Source of the DNA: Streptomyces sp. MBT53
GTDB taxonomy: Bacteria > Actinomycetota > Actinomycetes > Streptomycetales > Streptomycetaceae
Assembly (NCBI RefSeq): GCF_016654115.1
Contig: NZ_JAEQAZ010000101.1
Location: forward strand, 1-32,380
Length of the DNA stretch: 32,380 bases
Direction of reading: 5' to 3'
The position numbers and the translations under genes are program-made. The notes beneath the pieces are model-generated. The model did no database searches. It was given only the letters and a program-made list of their open reading frames with translations, and had not been told where the DNA came from. The stretch's first letter is position 1; each line of letters starts with the position of its first letter. Positions 24,544-31,321 of the stretch are shown piece by piece.

Positions 24544-24584
24544 CTGCCCCCTTCGAACTCGGGGCAGCCGTCTGAACAACAGAC
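24544..24584 (+). promoter_or_regulatory. Two consecutive stem-loops in the leader of the cargo gene
   Basis: CTGCCCC (24544-24550) pairs with GGGGCAG (24561-24567), and GTCTG (24570-24574) pairs with CAGAC (24580-24584). A weaker stem GTTGC/GCAAC lies at 24489-24505. All are upstream of the GTG at 24637 and its GGAGG site. They could form a structured leader or an attenuator; no known riboswitch class is recognised. Confidence 0.4.
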
Positions 24585-24636
24585 TCAGCGACAACCCACG
24601 CTTTTGATCCGCTCCAATCCTTCACGGAGGCAGCAG

Positions 24637-25872
24637 GTGTTCGACTCGATCGTGGTCCGAAGGACGACCCCGATGGCAAGCTCCTACCCACTGGATCTCG
24701 GCCGACTGGCTGAGACCATGCTCTACTACCGAACCGTCCGTCTCATTCTGACCCGACATAGCGTGACCCAGCTGGTCCAGCAGTGCGGCCCCGACCTTGC
24801 CCTAGAGATCGTCAGTAACACCAACATCGACGCCGTCTTCGCTGACCGCGACCTGGCGGTCAAGAACGAAGGTGTGGGGACGGCGCAGGAGCGACACCGC
24901 CCTGTCAGCATCAAGGTTATGAGTGAGCCAGACGACGAGATGGTCGTCCGTCTCTTCCGTGAAGCCACGGGAAAGTCCGGCAAAGGCCGCCGGATGGCCA
25001 ATCGTTTCATCGGCCAAACACGCAGCCACAGTCTCCCCAGCAACCTTACGGATGCCGCTGCGGACGACTGGCAGGATGACGTGTTCATGCGCAAGGCCAT
25101 CATCGAGACTGTGAACGCGTTCGCCCCTGGCTACACCCTTCCCGCAGACCTGGAGGCTCGACTGGTCCCGCAGGAAGACGGCTACTTCATGCTTAAATCC
25201 AACCTCGACTGGACTGCTCTGCGCGAGGAGTACCAAGCGAAGTCAAGTGCCGATGACCTCACACCCGGCCATCTCCTCGTCAGTATCGTGGATATGCGTG
25301 AAGATCTTTATCTTGGCGCGACGTTCGCAGCAGGGATCGCGCAAGACTCGCTCGGGGCGAGGCTGGTACAGGCGAAGTGTGCTGACCTTGCTGCCTCCGT
25401 GGACGCACAGCAGGCGAAGATCGATCAGTTCAACGAGATAGTCGTTCGAGGTCTCGTCGATCTGCGAAGCGCTGTGAATTCCGGAGCGTTGCCCTTCGGC
25501 GACTTCATTCGGCTGCTGCCCGACGCGGACAAGTTCCGAGGCTGGCTCGACACCCACACACCCGACGCAGACCTCGTCAAGTCCTACGCGGCCGAGGCGA
25601 CCAAGAGGCGGTTACTCAGCTCCAAACCGGTCAAAGAACTGCGGTGGCTTGTCCCGGCCGCTGCGGGGTTCGCGCTCTTCTTGCCGAACGCCGAGGTGAC
25701 TGCTCCCGCTGCCGCGGCCACGCTGGCCGCCATAGACAGGTTCGTCGTGTCGAGATTCACCGAAGGCTGGCGCCCAGCGATCTTCATCGACACTAAACTC
25801 CGCCCCTCCCTGGGCCGGGAGCTCGGCAAGGGCACATCGACAACAAGAGGGAATACTGCCCCCTCCGAATAA
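24637..25872 (+). CDS. Cargo protein of unknown function with hydrophobic segment
   Basis: The protein has 411 residues. The GTG at 24637 has GGAGG six bases upstream (24626-24630), which decides against the longer frame opening at 24406. The N-terminal part (about 1-180, FDSIVVRRTTPMASSYPLDL, LGRLAETMLYYRTVRLILTR) is mixed alpha/beta. The middle (about 180-330) is helical, with CADLAASVDAQQAKIDQFNE suggesting a coiled coil. A hydrophobic hairpin-like region at about 337-370 (WLVPAAAGFALFLP, APAAAATLAAIDRFVV) could insert into a membrane. I do not recognise the family. It converges on the protease operon across a 199-base gap. In this position it could be a membrane effector or an independent defence gene; both are guesses. 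Confidence 0.75.
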   Translation: MFDSIVVRRTTPMASSYPLDLGRLAETMLYYRTVRLILTRHSVTQLVQQCGPDLALEIVSNTNIDAVFADRDLAVKNEGVGTAQERHRPVSIKVMSEPDDEMVVRLFREATGKSGKGRRMANRFIGQTRSHSLPSNLTDAAADDWQDDVFMRKAIIETVNAFAPGYTLPADLEARLVPQEDGYFMLKSNLDWTALREEYQAKSSADDLTPGHLLVSIVDMREDLYLGATFAAGIAQDSLGARLVQAKCADLAASVDAQQAKIDQFNEIVVRGLVDLRSAVNSGALPFGDFIRLLPDADKFRGWLDTHTPDADLVKSYAAEATKRRLLSSKPVKELRWLVPAAAGFALFLPNAEVTAPAAAATLAAIDRFVVSRFTEGWRPAIFIDTKLRPSLGRELGKGTSTTRGNTAPSE

Positions 25873-25986
25873 GTGCACCTCCCCAGTAGACGACCAGGTG
25901 TCGGGGATCGGACAGATGGTCATGCCCGGCACGCCGCGCGACTCCCTGTTCATTCATTCGATCCTGCCGCCGTATCTCCCCCACCG

Positions 25987-26012
25987 ACGGCCGAGGAGGT
26001 GACTTCGGCCGT
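25987..26012. terminator. Hairpin between convergent cargo genes
   Basis: ACGGCCG (25987-25993) pairs with CGGCCGT (26006-26012) around a 12-base loop, in the gap between the stops at 25872 and 26072. It is probably a shared terminator. The rest of the gap shows no gene. Confidence 0.45.
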
Positions 26013-26071
26013 GTTCGTCTGGGGCGCGAGGTCAGTCTGCGTCGGGACCTAGGGATGCCGACACGACCGGT

Positions 26072-27790
26072 TCATCTGCTGCGGAGGACTCGCAACACTG
26101 GCTCCAGTGACTCCACTATCAGTTCGGCGCCGGCCTCCCTCAAGTGCTTGGCCGTCCGCTCGTTGCGCGCAAAGCCGAGGAATGAGACGCCGGCGCGGCT
26201 CGCAGCGATGAAGTCTGAAGGCGTGTCACCGATCATCAACGCGGCCGAGGGCGCCGCTCCCATGGCGGACAGCGCCCGGTTCAGGTTGTGGGGGTTCGGC
26301 TTAAGGCTCTCAAGGGCTTGGGTGCGACCATAGATGCGGGGGGCGAAGCACTCCATGAGGCCGCGACTACTCAGGTACTCCTGGACCGCCCGCGAGGAGT
26401 GGTTCGTGGCGATCGCAAGTCGTCCACCTAGGGCTGTCCAAGTACGGATCAGCGGGTCCGCGTACCCTGTGGGCATCGCGGAGGACACCGCCCTCATCTC
26501 CTCGCGGGTGACGCGCTCCTCCAGCTCCGATACCAGGTCGCTGCTCGGATGCCGGCGGTCGACAGCGTGCAAGATGACCTGCAGGTCCGGGGCATTTCGT
26601 TCGGCCTCCGTCAACAGACCATGCAGGCCCCGCCCTTCGAGCCATTCCATCATGCTGTTCGCAGCCCACTCTGCTGAATGTCCTGCGAACAGGCGGCAGA
26701 TCGGCCCGTCGAACCCGAACAGGACGAACCGAGATCGGATGACGAGATCCCGTAGATCCTCAGAGGCATCACCAGCTGGCGAAAGAGGCACTGCCGTGGT
26801 GACCCGGGCGGTGCTGGCCAGGGGAGACGCGCTCTCGCTCCCCTGAGCCGACTGGCGTGCCTGCGCACCTGGACTGTTCGGCGCGGACTGAGTTCGTGGA
26901 CGCGCTTGAGGGGAATGGCGCTGCTGCGCGCGGACGTGTTGGGTGGTCTGATGGGCTTCTGCGAGCGCGGCGCGGGCTGATCCGGCCTGAGGATGCCGTG
27001 CGCCGAGCAGACTGGCGGACCGCTGCACCGCTGCTGCTAGGACGTCGGTCAGTTGGTCCATGGCCTCGAGATCATCTCGCATCTCGGCGATCGCATGCTG
27101 TGCCGAGGCCATGACGACCACGGCTTCCAATGTTCGAGGATGATCACTGCCCCAGCGGTCGATCTGCTGCCCACAGACATGCACGAGCTGCTGGGCGAGG
27201 ATCTCCACACGCTGGTAATCCCGGTCTCTGACCCTGCGCTCGATGCGGAAGAACACGGAGGTCGTCCGCATCCACACATCCAGCCATGCCTCCTCACCGT
27301 CGGCTGCCGGGATGAGGGGCGCGGCTTGCTCGGCGTAGCGACGCGCCCGTGCCCAGTTTCCGAGGCGGGCCTCGATGGAGCCGAGTTGGGCAAGCGTGTA
27401 CGCCAACTCCAGCTCTGTACGCGCGGCAACTTTGGCAGCCGTCAACGCCTCACGAGCCTCGTGTTCGGCTCCGCCTTCGGCGAGCACGGTGGCGATTCTG
27501 TTGTGCACGACGCACTGATGTTCCGGAGGAACCAAGCCACCCTTCACCCACTGGCTGATTACGCTCAGCGTGCGCGCGTAATCAGGCCCCCCTGCCCTGC
27601 CCAGCTCACGCAGCAGGGCAAGAAAATAGGACATATTGCCTGCTGCGGTCGGAGTCTCCAGAAGGTGTGTGTCTTCGGTGAGGCGGAGAACCTCCTCCCG
27701 AAGCGGCGCGAGGGCTTCCTGGTCGCCTCTCACTGCTCTTTCGGCGACATCGATCCTGCGCTGCCACCACATGGAGGAGGCTTCAGTCAT
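26072..27790 (-). CDS. TPR-like protein fused to a HAD domain lacking its nucleophile
   Basis: The protein has 572 residues. The ATG at 27790 has GGGAGG eight bases upstream and overlaps the protease stop by eight bases. Residues about 1-260 are helical repeats of TPR type (for example AYTLAQLGSIEARLGNWARA and the EALTAAKVAARTE stretch). A low-complexity Gln/Ser/Ala linker follows (about 270-345). The C-terminal part is a HAD-like domain: motif I reads LFGFDGPICRLF, so the usual first Asp is Gly359 while Asp361 is kept; motif II is ATNHS, motif III has Lys in LKPNPHNL, and motif IV is GDTPSDF. The loss of the nucleophile predicts no phosphatase activity. It may bind a phosphorylated ligand or protein and serve as the regulated partner or substrate of the protease. 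Confidence 0.88.
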   Translation of the reverse strand: MTEASSMWWQRRIDVAERAVRGDQEALAPLREEVLRLTEDTHLLETPTAAGNMSYFLALLRELGRAGGPDYARTLSVISQWVKGGLVPPEHQCVVHNRIATVLAEGGAEHEAREALTAAKVAARTELELAYTLAQLGSIEARLGNWARARRYAEQAAPLIPAADGEEAWLDVWMRTTSVFFRIERRVRDRDYQRVEILAQQLVHVCGQQIDRWGSDHPRTLEAVVVMASAQHAIAEMRDDLEAMDQLTDVLAAAVQRSASLLGARHPQAGSARAALAEAHQTTQHVRAQQRHSPQARPRTQSAPNSPGAQARQSAQGSESASPLASTARVTTAVPLSPAGDASEDLRDLVIRSRFVLFGFDGPICRLFAGHSAEWAANSMMEWLEGRGLHGLLTEAERNAPDLQVILHAVDRRHPSSDLVSELEERVTREEMRAVSSAMPTGYADPLIRTWTALGGRLAIATNHSSRAVQEYLSSRGLMECFAPRIYGRTQALESLKPNPHNLNRALSAMGAAPSAALMIGDTPSDFIAASRAGVSFLGFARNERTAKHLREAGAELIVESLEPVLRVLRSR

Positions 27791-28646
27791 CACCGTCACC
27801 TCCCAGCGCAGCTTCGCCTAGTTGCCGCAGCGTGCGGCGCCGCTGCTCCTGAGCCTCCGTCGATGTGATGAGCCCCGTCTCCTCCCACCGCCGCAGCGAT
27901 CTGAGCACGACATCGGCTTCCCGCGTCGCACGCTGCACCGCCGCTCCCTCTGCGGCTTCTGAGGACTCCTGCTGCGCAGCGTGCTGCGGCTCGGGGGCGC
28001 GGCCCCCGTTTCGCAGCCAGTCGATGCTGAAGTGTGGGAAAAGATCCATTGCGTGCCGCACCGATGCTGCGACCAGAACGTTGCTTCCCGTAGCTGGGTC
28101 CTCACGGCTGAACTGCTGCTCCATAAGGATCCCAACCACTGGGCGTTCCTCGGGCTCGAAGGGGTCCGAGCGCGCAGCCTTGACGGGATCGGTGTCCACC
28201 GGACTACCGGAGTACCCCGAATAGTCACCGAGCAATTGGTCAACCGTCAGTTGGATCCCTTTGAACTCGCCACCCTCTGTACTGCGGTAGTCGATCGGCG
28301 CGTGCGTCACGCGGCCGCTCAGCTGTGTGTTCTCACCCGGCGGACAGTACGCACCGCTCCATCTCACTTGCGGCCGTGGCCAGTCCGTCGGTGGTGCCAG
28401 TGGCAGATCGTATGCGTGTGCGCCCTCGATGGCGATCAGGGCAAGATCGACCTCTTTTGCTGAATCGCACAACCGGCCGCTCATAACCCGTCCATCGGCC
28501 AGTTCGAGTTCCAGCCGGGCATCCTCCGAAGACACCTGCCGGAGGCAATGCATAGCTGTGAGCACGAAGACCCGCGTCACAAGGAAGCCGGCGCCCAGAT
28601 GTCTACCGTTCTCGCGGATCCGCACCCAGTGGTGCCAGCCAGTCAT
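27783..28646 (-). CDS. Trypsin-like serine protease of a Trypco-type system
   Basis: The protein has 287 residues. The triad is complete: His33 in VLTAMHCL, Asp67 in EVDLALIAI and Ser148 in GYSGSPV, with an oxyanion Gly before it. There is no signal peptide, so it is a cytoplasmic chymotrypsin-fold protease, unlike secreted trypsins. The last 80 residues form a charged helical tail (EAAEGAAVQRATREADVVLR, RRWEETGLITSTEAQEQRRR) that could contact partners. The ATG at 28646 overlaps the stop of the Trypco1 gene (ATGA), and its own stop overlaps the TPR-HAD start, so the three are translationally coupled. Cytoplasmic trypsins coupled to Trypco domains belong to predicted NTP-dependent conflict systems (described by Aravind and colleagues); activation on infection is inference. 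Confidence 0.92.
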   Translation of the reverse strand: MTGWHHWVRIRENGRHLGAGFLVTRVFVLTAMHCLRQVSSEDARLELELADGRVMSGRLCDSAKEVDLALIAIEGAHAYDLPLAPPTDWPRPQVRWSGAYCPPGENTQLSGRVTHAPIDYRSTEGGEFKGIQLTVDQLLGDYSGYSGSPVDTDPVKAARSDPFEPEERPVVGILMEQQFSREDPATGSNVLVAASVRHAMDLFPHFSIDWLRNGGRAPEPQHAAQQESSEAAEGAAVQRATREADVVLRSLRRWEETGLITSTEAQEQRRRTLRQLGEAALGGDGDD

Positions 28647-28978
28647 GGCGCGTCTACGGCCCGCTCCACAGTGAGCGTCACTTCAAAGGAGGCTTCCGCC
28701 GACGCCTTCGAAAGGATCACTCCGGCTTCGGCCGCCAACGTGAGCCCGAAGACCACCTCCAAGCTGGTGACTGACCAGCCGTGTCGCTGCGGAATCCGAG
28801 CCAGCGAATCCTGCGCGATGGTCGAAGCCTGGACAATGGCTTCTTGCAGTTCGTCAGAGCGGTCAGCCAAAGACGCAGACTGCCGTGTGCGGCTTCCGAT
28901 CTGCCGAGCTCCGTGCCCATTGAGTTCCACGGTCTCAACACGCACCATCGGTGCGTCGTTCACCGAAGCATCCCCCAC
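28643..28978 (-). CDS. Trypsin-co-occurring domain 1 (Trypco1) protein
   Basis: The protein has 111 residues. The GTG at 28978 has GGGAGG eight bases upstream; an earlier GTG at 28996 has none. The sequence ends with VVFGLTLAAEAGVILSKASA and FEVTLTVER, the pattern I recognise as the Trypco1 (CU044_2847) family: two helices with ADRSDELQEAIVQASTIAQD, then the strand-rich V-x-F-G-L ending. Trypco1 is found fused to or beside trypsin-like proteases in bacterial conflict systems and is thought to link the protease to its sensor. Here it heads the operon and overlaps the protease gene by four bases. Confidence 0.87.
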   Translation of the reverse strand: MGDASVNDAPMVRVETVELNGHGARQIGSRTRQSASLADRSDELQEAIVQASTIAQDSLARIPQRHGWSVTSLEVVFGLTLAAEAGVILSKASAEASFEVTLTVERAVDAP

Positions 28979-29003
28979 GGTGGCACCCTCCCGCACGACC
29001 AGA

Positions 29004-29036
29004 CTGATCAGGTCAGCGTAGCCCTGAGTAGGTCAG
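29004..29036. promoter_or_regulatory. Two 13-bp direct repeats upstream of the Trypco1-protease operon
   Basis: CTGATCAGGTCAG at 29004-29016 and CTGAGTAGGTCAG at 29024-29036 differ at two positions and are spaced 20 bases apart, about two helical turns, so both would face one side of the DNA. They lie 25-58 bases before the operon start. They look like an operator for a dimeric or cooperative regulator; no regulator gene is obvious in the element. The remaining sequence to 29199 holds only a short minus-strand frame with a CSLC motif that I cannot assign. Confidence 0.55.
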
Positions 29037-29198
29037 TTCAGGAGCGGAAAAGCGAAGTTTACCGAGCCGTCGGCTGGGTCACGGCGCACAGGCTGCAACG
29101 CAATTCGCCTCCATCCTCCACGGACGGACCGGCGACGGTGTCGTCGATCATGTGGACGACCCCAAGAAGACAGCCAAATTTCCGACTGTTGACTTGCC

Positions 29199-29877
29199 TA
29201 GTGAATCGTCCACAGGTCACCGGACAAGAGCTTCGGTTCGGTGGCCTCGTCGAGGACTGCTCGGTGTTTTTCGGCTGCAGCCGTGACGTCCCGCACGTCC
29301 CTGGCGTCCAGACCGGCATCCTCCAGATCGGCCGCTGTGTTCTGGAACAAGGTGACGACGGCTTCGCTCCAGCAGCTGAACCAGGGCGCCTCGACCGGTC
29401 CAAAATGCGGACCGGTGACGTCGTGGACCTGCCGGGCGATCGTGCCGAGCTGGGCGAAGAACGATCCCCACTCGGAGCGGGGAGGGGCATTCAGACCCTC
29501 CGCAGCCGGGATGCCGGCGACAACGTTTTGGATCATCCAGTCACGGCCAAGGATTTCGTGGGTGAAGTTGGCGGCCACGATCCGGGGCATCAACGATGCG
29601 ATTGGGGCGAGGAACGGCTGGACGGCGTGCTCATTTCGCATGAGTCCGCGTTCGATACGGCACTGCCGGGACCGCTCCGGGGCCACCCGCAACATCGCAG
29701 GCCGTTCCGCGGCGAATTCTACTCATAGGTGTTGTTGTACATTCCACCGCCGAGTTCCACGGCGGACCTGACGTCGACGTCACTACCGAAGGCACGACGG
29801 CACATCATCTGTACCTGCTCAGCTGTCACCGGCTGTTGGAAAGATCCTGACGGCCGCTCAAGCTGTTGGAATTGCAT
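29199..29877 (-). pseudogene. Broken aminoglycoside-phosphotransferase-like gene
   Basis: The ATG at 29877 (AAGGGG five bases upstream) reads MQFQQLERPSGSFQQ and goes on to ELGGGMYNNTYE, then stops at about 29720. One missing base (restoring NNTYRVEF) would join it to the frame EFAAERPAMLRVAPERSRQ. That frame continues through RDWMIQNVVAGIPAAEGL and SEWGSFFAQLGTIARQVHDV to the catalytic-loop start SGDLWTIH, where it ends at a stop. The rest of the kinase, including the DFG-like motif, is gone. The family is the APH/choline-kinase-like phosphotransferases. Two lesions, a frameshift and a 3' truncation, make it non-functional unless the frameshift is a sequencing error. Confidence 0.8.
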
Positions 29878-30009
29878 AGCATCCCCTTACATGTTGCCCA
29901 GGCATAGTCCGCCCGGTCTGAGCCGGTCGTTCCTGCCGCAGGCCGCCGGTTGCATACGCCGCACTCTGCACTGCTGGGCCTTGCCCCTGCCAGAGACAGC
30001 CAGACGTCG

Positions 30010-30036
30010 ACACGCTGACTTGACAGGGAAGGCGGC
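30010..30036. repeat. Right end of the element: terminal inverted repeat plus hexamer
   Basis: ACACGCT (30010-30016), eight bases and AGGGAA (30025-30030) mirror the left terminal repeat; the next six bases, GGCGGC (30031-30036), match the hexamer at 18105-18110. The stretch 29878-30009 has no gene. Confidence 0.88.
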
Positions 30037-30310
30037 CGTCGCCCGGCACCGCGTCGACCCGCCGCGCCTCGGTGCCGACTCCGACCCGGCCTGGCGGGCC
30101 ACCGCCCTGCTGCACACCCTCGCCCTGCTCAAGCCCCTGCCGTCCGCCAACGCCCGCTTCGCCTGCGCCACGGCGGTCGCCTACATGTTCGTCAGCGGCG
30201 TCGGCATCGATCCGCCGTACGGCGCGCTCGTCGACCTGACCCGCGATCTGATCTCCGGGAAGACGGACGTCTACGGCGCGGCGGAACGGCTGCGTTCCTG
30301 GCAGATCTGA
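30032..30310 (+). pseudogene. Fic/Doc-like toxin, 3' fragment (codons 33-124)
   Basis: The frame from GCG at 30032 reads AAVARHRVDPPRLGADSDP and continues to the stop at 30310. It carries LLKPLPSANARFACATAVAY, which aligns with the Fic/Doc core HxFxxANKR but has Lys where the catalytic His is expected and Ala for the Lys. The A-N-x-R part is kept, so even the rejoined toxin might use altered chemistry. There is no start or ribosome binding site of its own. It converges with the next gene, whose stop lies at 30314. Confidence 0.93.
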
Positions 30311-30313
30311 GCG

Positions 30314-31186
30314 TCACCGGTCCTCGTGCGCCGGTGACGTCTCCCCGGGTACGCCGTCCCCGGACACGGCGAGGCTGCCGAGCAGGCCCAGCAGTTCCGC
30401 GCTGCGGCTGCCCGGCTCGGCGTGGAAGACGACCACGCTCAGGGCGTCCGTGCCCGGAATCTCGAACTTGTTCGACCGCAGCTCGAAGTCCCCGACCTGC
30501 GGATGCCTGAGGAGACTGGTCCGCCCGACCATCGGCCGTACCTCGTGTCTGCTCCACAGCAGCCGGAACCGCTCGCTGCGCACGGACAGTTCGCCCACCA
30601 GCTCCACGAGTCGCGGATCGTCGACGTCCGGGCCGATGTGGCCGCGCAGCGTCGCCACGCCCTCTGCGGTCAACTCCTCCCAGTCGCGCCGCAGTTCGCG
30701 TTCGGCGGGGTCCAGGAACACCGCTCGCAGCAGGTTCGCACCCGGCATGTAGCTCGGGGACAGCGCCCGGCACAGGGCGTTGGCCGCGAGGCAGTCGGTG
30801 AACCGGTTCTGGACGTAGGCCGGATGCGCTGACCAGGTGTCGAGCAGTTCGCGGACGCTCGCCGGTACCGCCTCCGGCTTTCTGGTCCGTCGGCGGGACG
30901 CGGCCGGCCGCTCGGGCTGCGCCAGGCTCAGCAGATGGGCGGTCGCGGCGGCGTCCAGGCGCAGCACCCGGGCCAGCGCCTCCAGCACCTGGGCCGACGG
31001 GTTGCGGTCCCGGCCCTGCTCAAGGCGCAGGTAGTAGTCGGAGCTGATACCGGCCAGCAGGGCGACCTCCTCCCGGCGCAGCCCCGGCACCCGGCGCAGT
31101 CCGCCGCCGCTCAGGCCCACGTCCTCGGGCCGGACCCGCTCCCGGCGGGCCCGCAGAAACTCGCCGAGCGCGTTCTTGGCGTCCAC
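30314..31186 (-). CDS. XRE-family regulator with MmyB-like ligand-binding domain
   Basis: The protein has 290 residues. The N-terminal helix-turn-helix (about 5-80) shows LRRVPGLRREEVALLAGISSDYYLRLEQGR, divided here by the recognition helix, followed by PSAQVLEALARVLRLD. The C-terminal PAS-like domain (about 110-260) has the pattern of MmyB-type ligand binding: NRFTDCLAANALCRALSPSY, ANLLRAVFLDP, GHIGPDVDDPRLVELVGELS, and a conserved ending SVVVFHAEPGSRSAELLGLLG. Start codons are GTG at 31186 or 31192; neither has a good ribosome binding site, so a leaderless message is possible. It is divergent from the aldo/keto reductase gene 136 bases away and probably regulates it, the usual arrangement for this family. 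Confidence 0.92.
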   Translation of the reverse strand: MDAKNALGEFLRARRERVRPEDVGLSGGGLRRVPGLRREEVALLAGISSDYYLRLEQGRDRNPSAQVLEALARVLRLDAAATAHLLSLAQPERPAASRRRTRKPEAVPASVRELLDTWSAHPAYVQNRFTDCLAANALCRALSPSYMPGANLLRAVFLDPAERELRRDWEELTAEGVATLRGHIGPDVDDPRLVELVGELSVRSERFRLLWSRHEVRPMVGRTSLLRHPQVGDFELRSNKFEIPGTDALSVVVFHAEPGSRSAELLGLLGSLAVSGDGVPGETSPAHEDR

Positions 31187-31321
31187 ACCCACCACCGTAG
31201 ATCCGAATCCGCGCAGGTGGGTGTCCCCGTCACTACCAGGAACATCCGGGTACTGCCTGCCCGGCCGCCACAGGCGCAGAGTCGACGCCAGGACCCACCA
31301 CCTACCGAAAGGCGCGCCACC

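Larger units (their letters stand above)
18111..30030. mobile_element. 11.9-kb RIT/Tn554-type element inserted in a toxin gene
   Basis: The limits come from three independent signs: the two halves of a toxin gene lie outside, the same six bases (GGCGGC) flank both sides, and imperfect terminal inverted repeats (TTCCCT-8 nt-AGCGTGT) begin exactly at both borders. The left end holds three overlapping tyrosine recombinase genes plus a TnpC-like coiled-coil gene, all in one direction. The cargo is a 411-residue unknown protein, a three-gene Trypco1-trypsin-TPR/HAD operon, and two decayed genes. No replication, conjugation or phage structural genes are present. Base and codon use inside parts of the element (for example 18330-18500 and 24400-25300) is visibly less GC-rich than in the host genes. 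Confidence 0.93.

Noticed and set aside
29059..29490. A 143-residue minus-strand gene overlapping the phosphotransferase remnant
   Set aside because: Its first two thirds are the shifted frame of the phosphotransferase; only a short tail with CSLC is unexplained.
18111..30030. Classification as an ICE or prophage
   Set aside because: No conjugation, replication, packaging or structural genes were found, no tRNA gene borders it, and the ends fit a recombinase-trio element.
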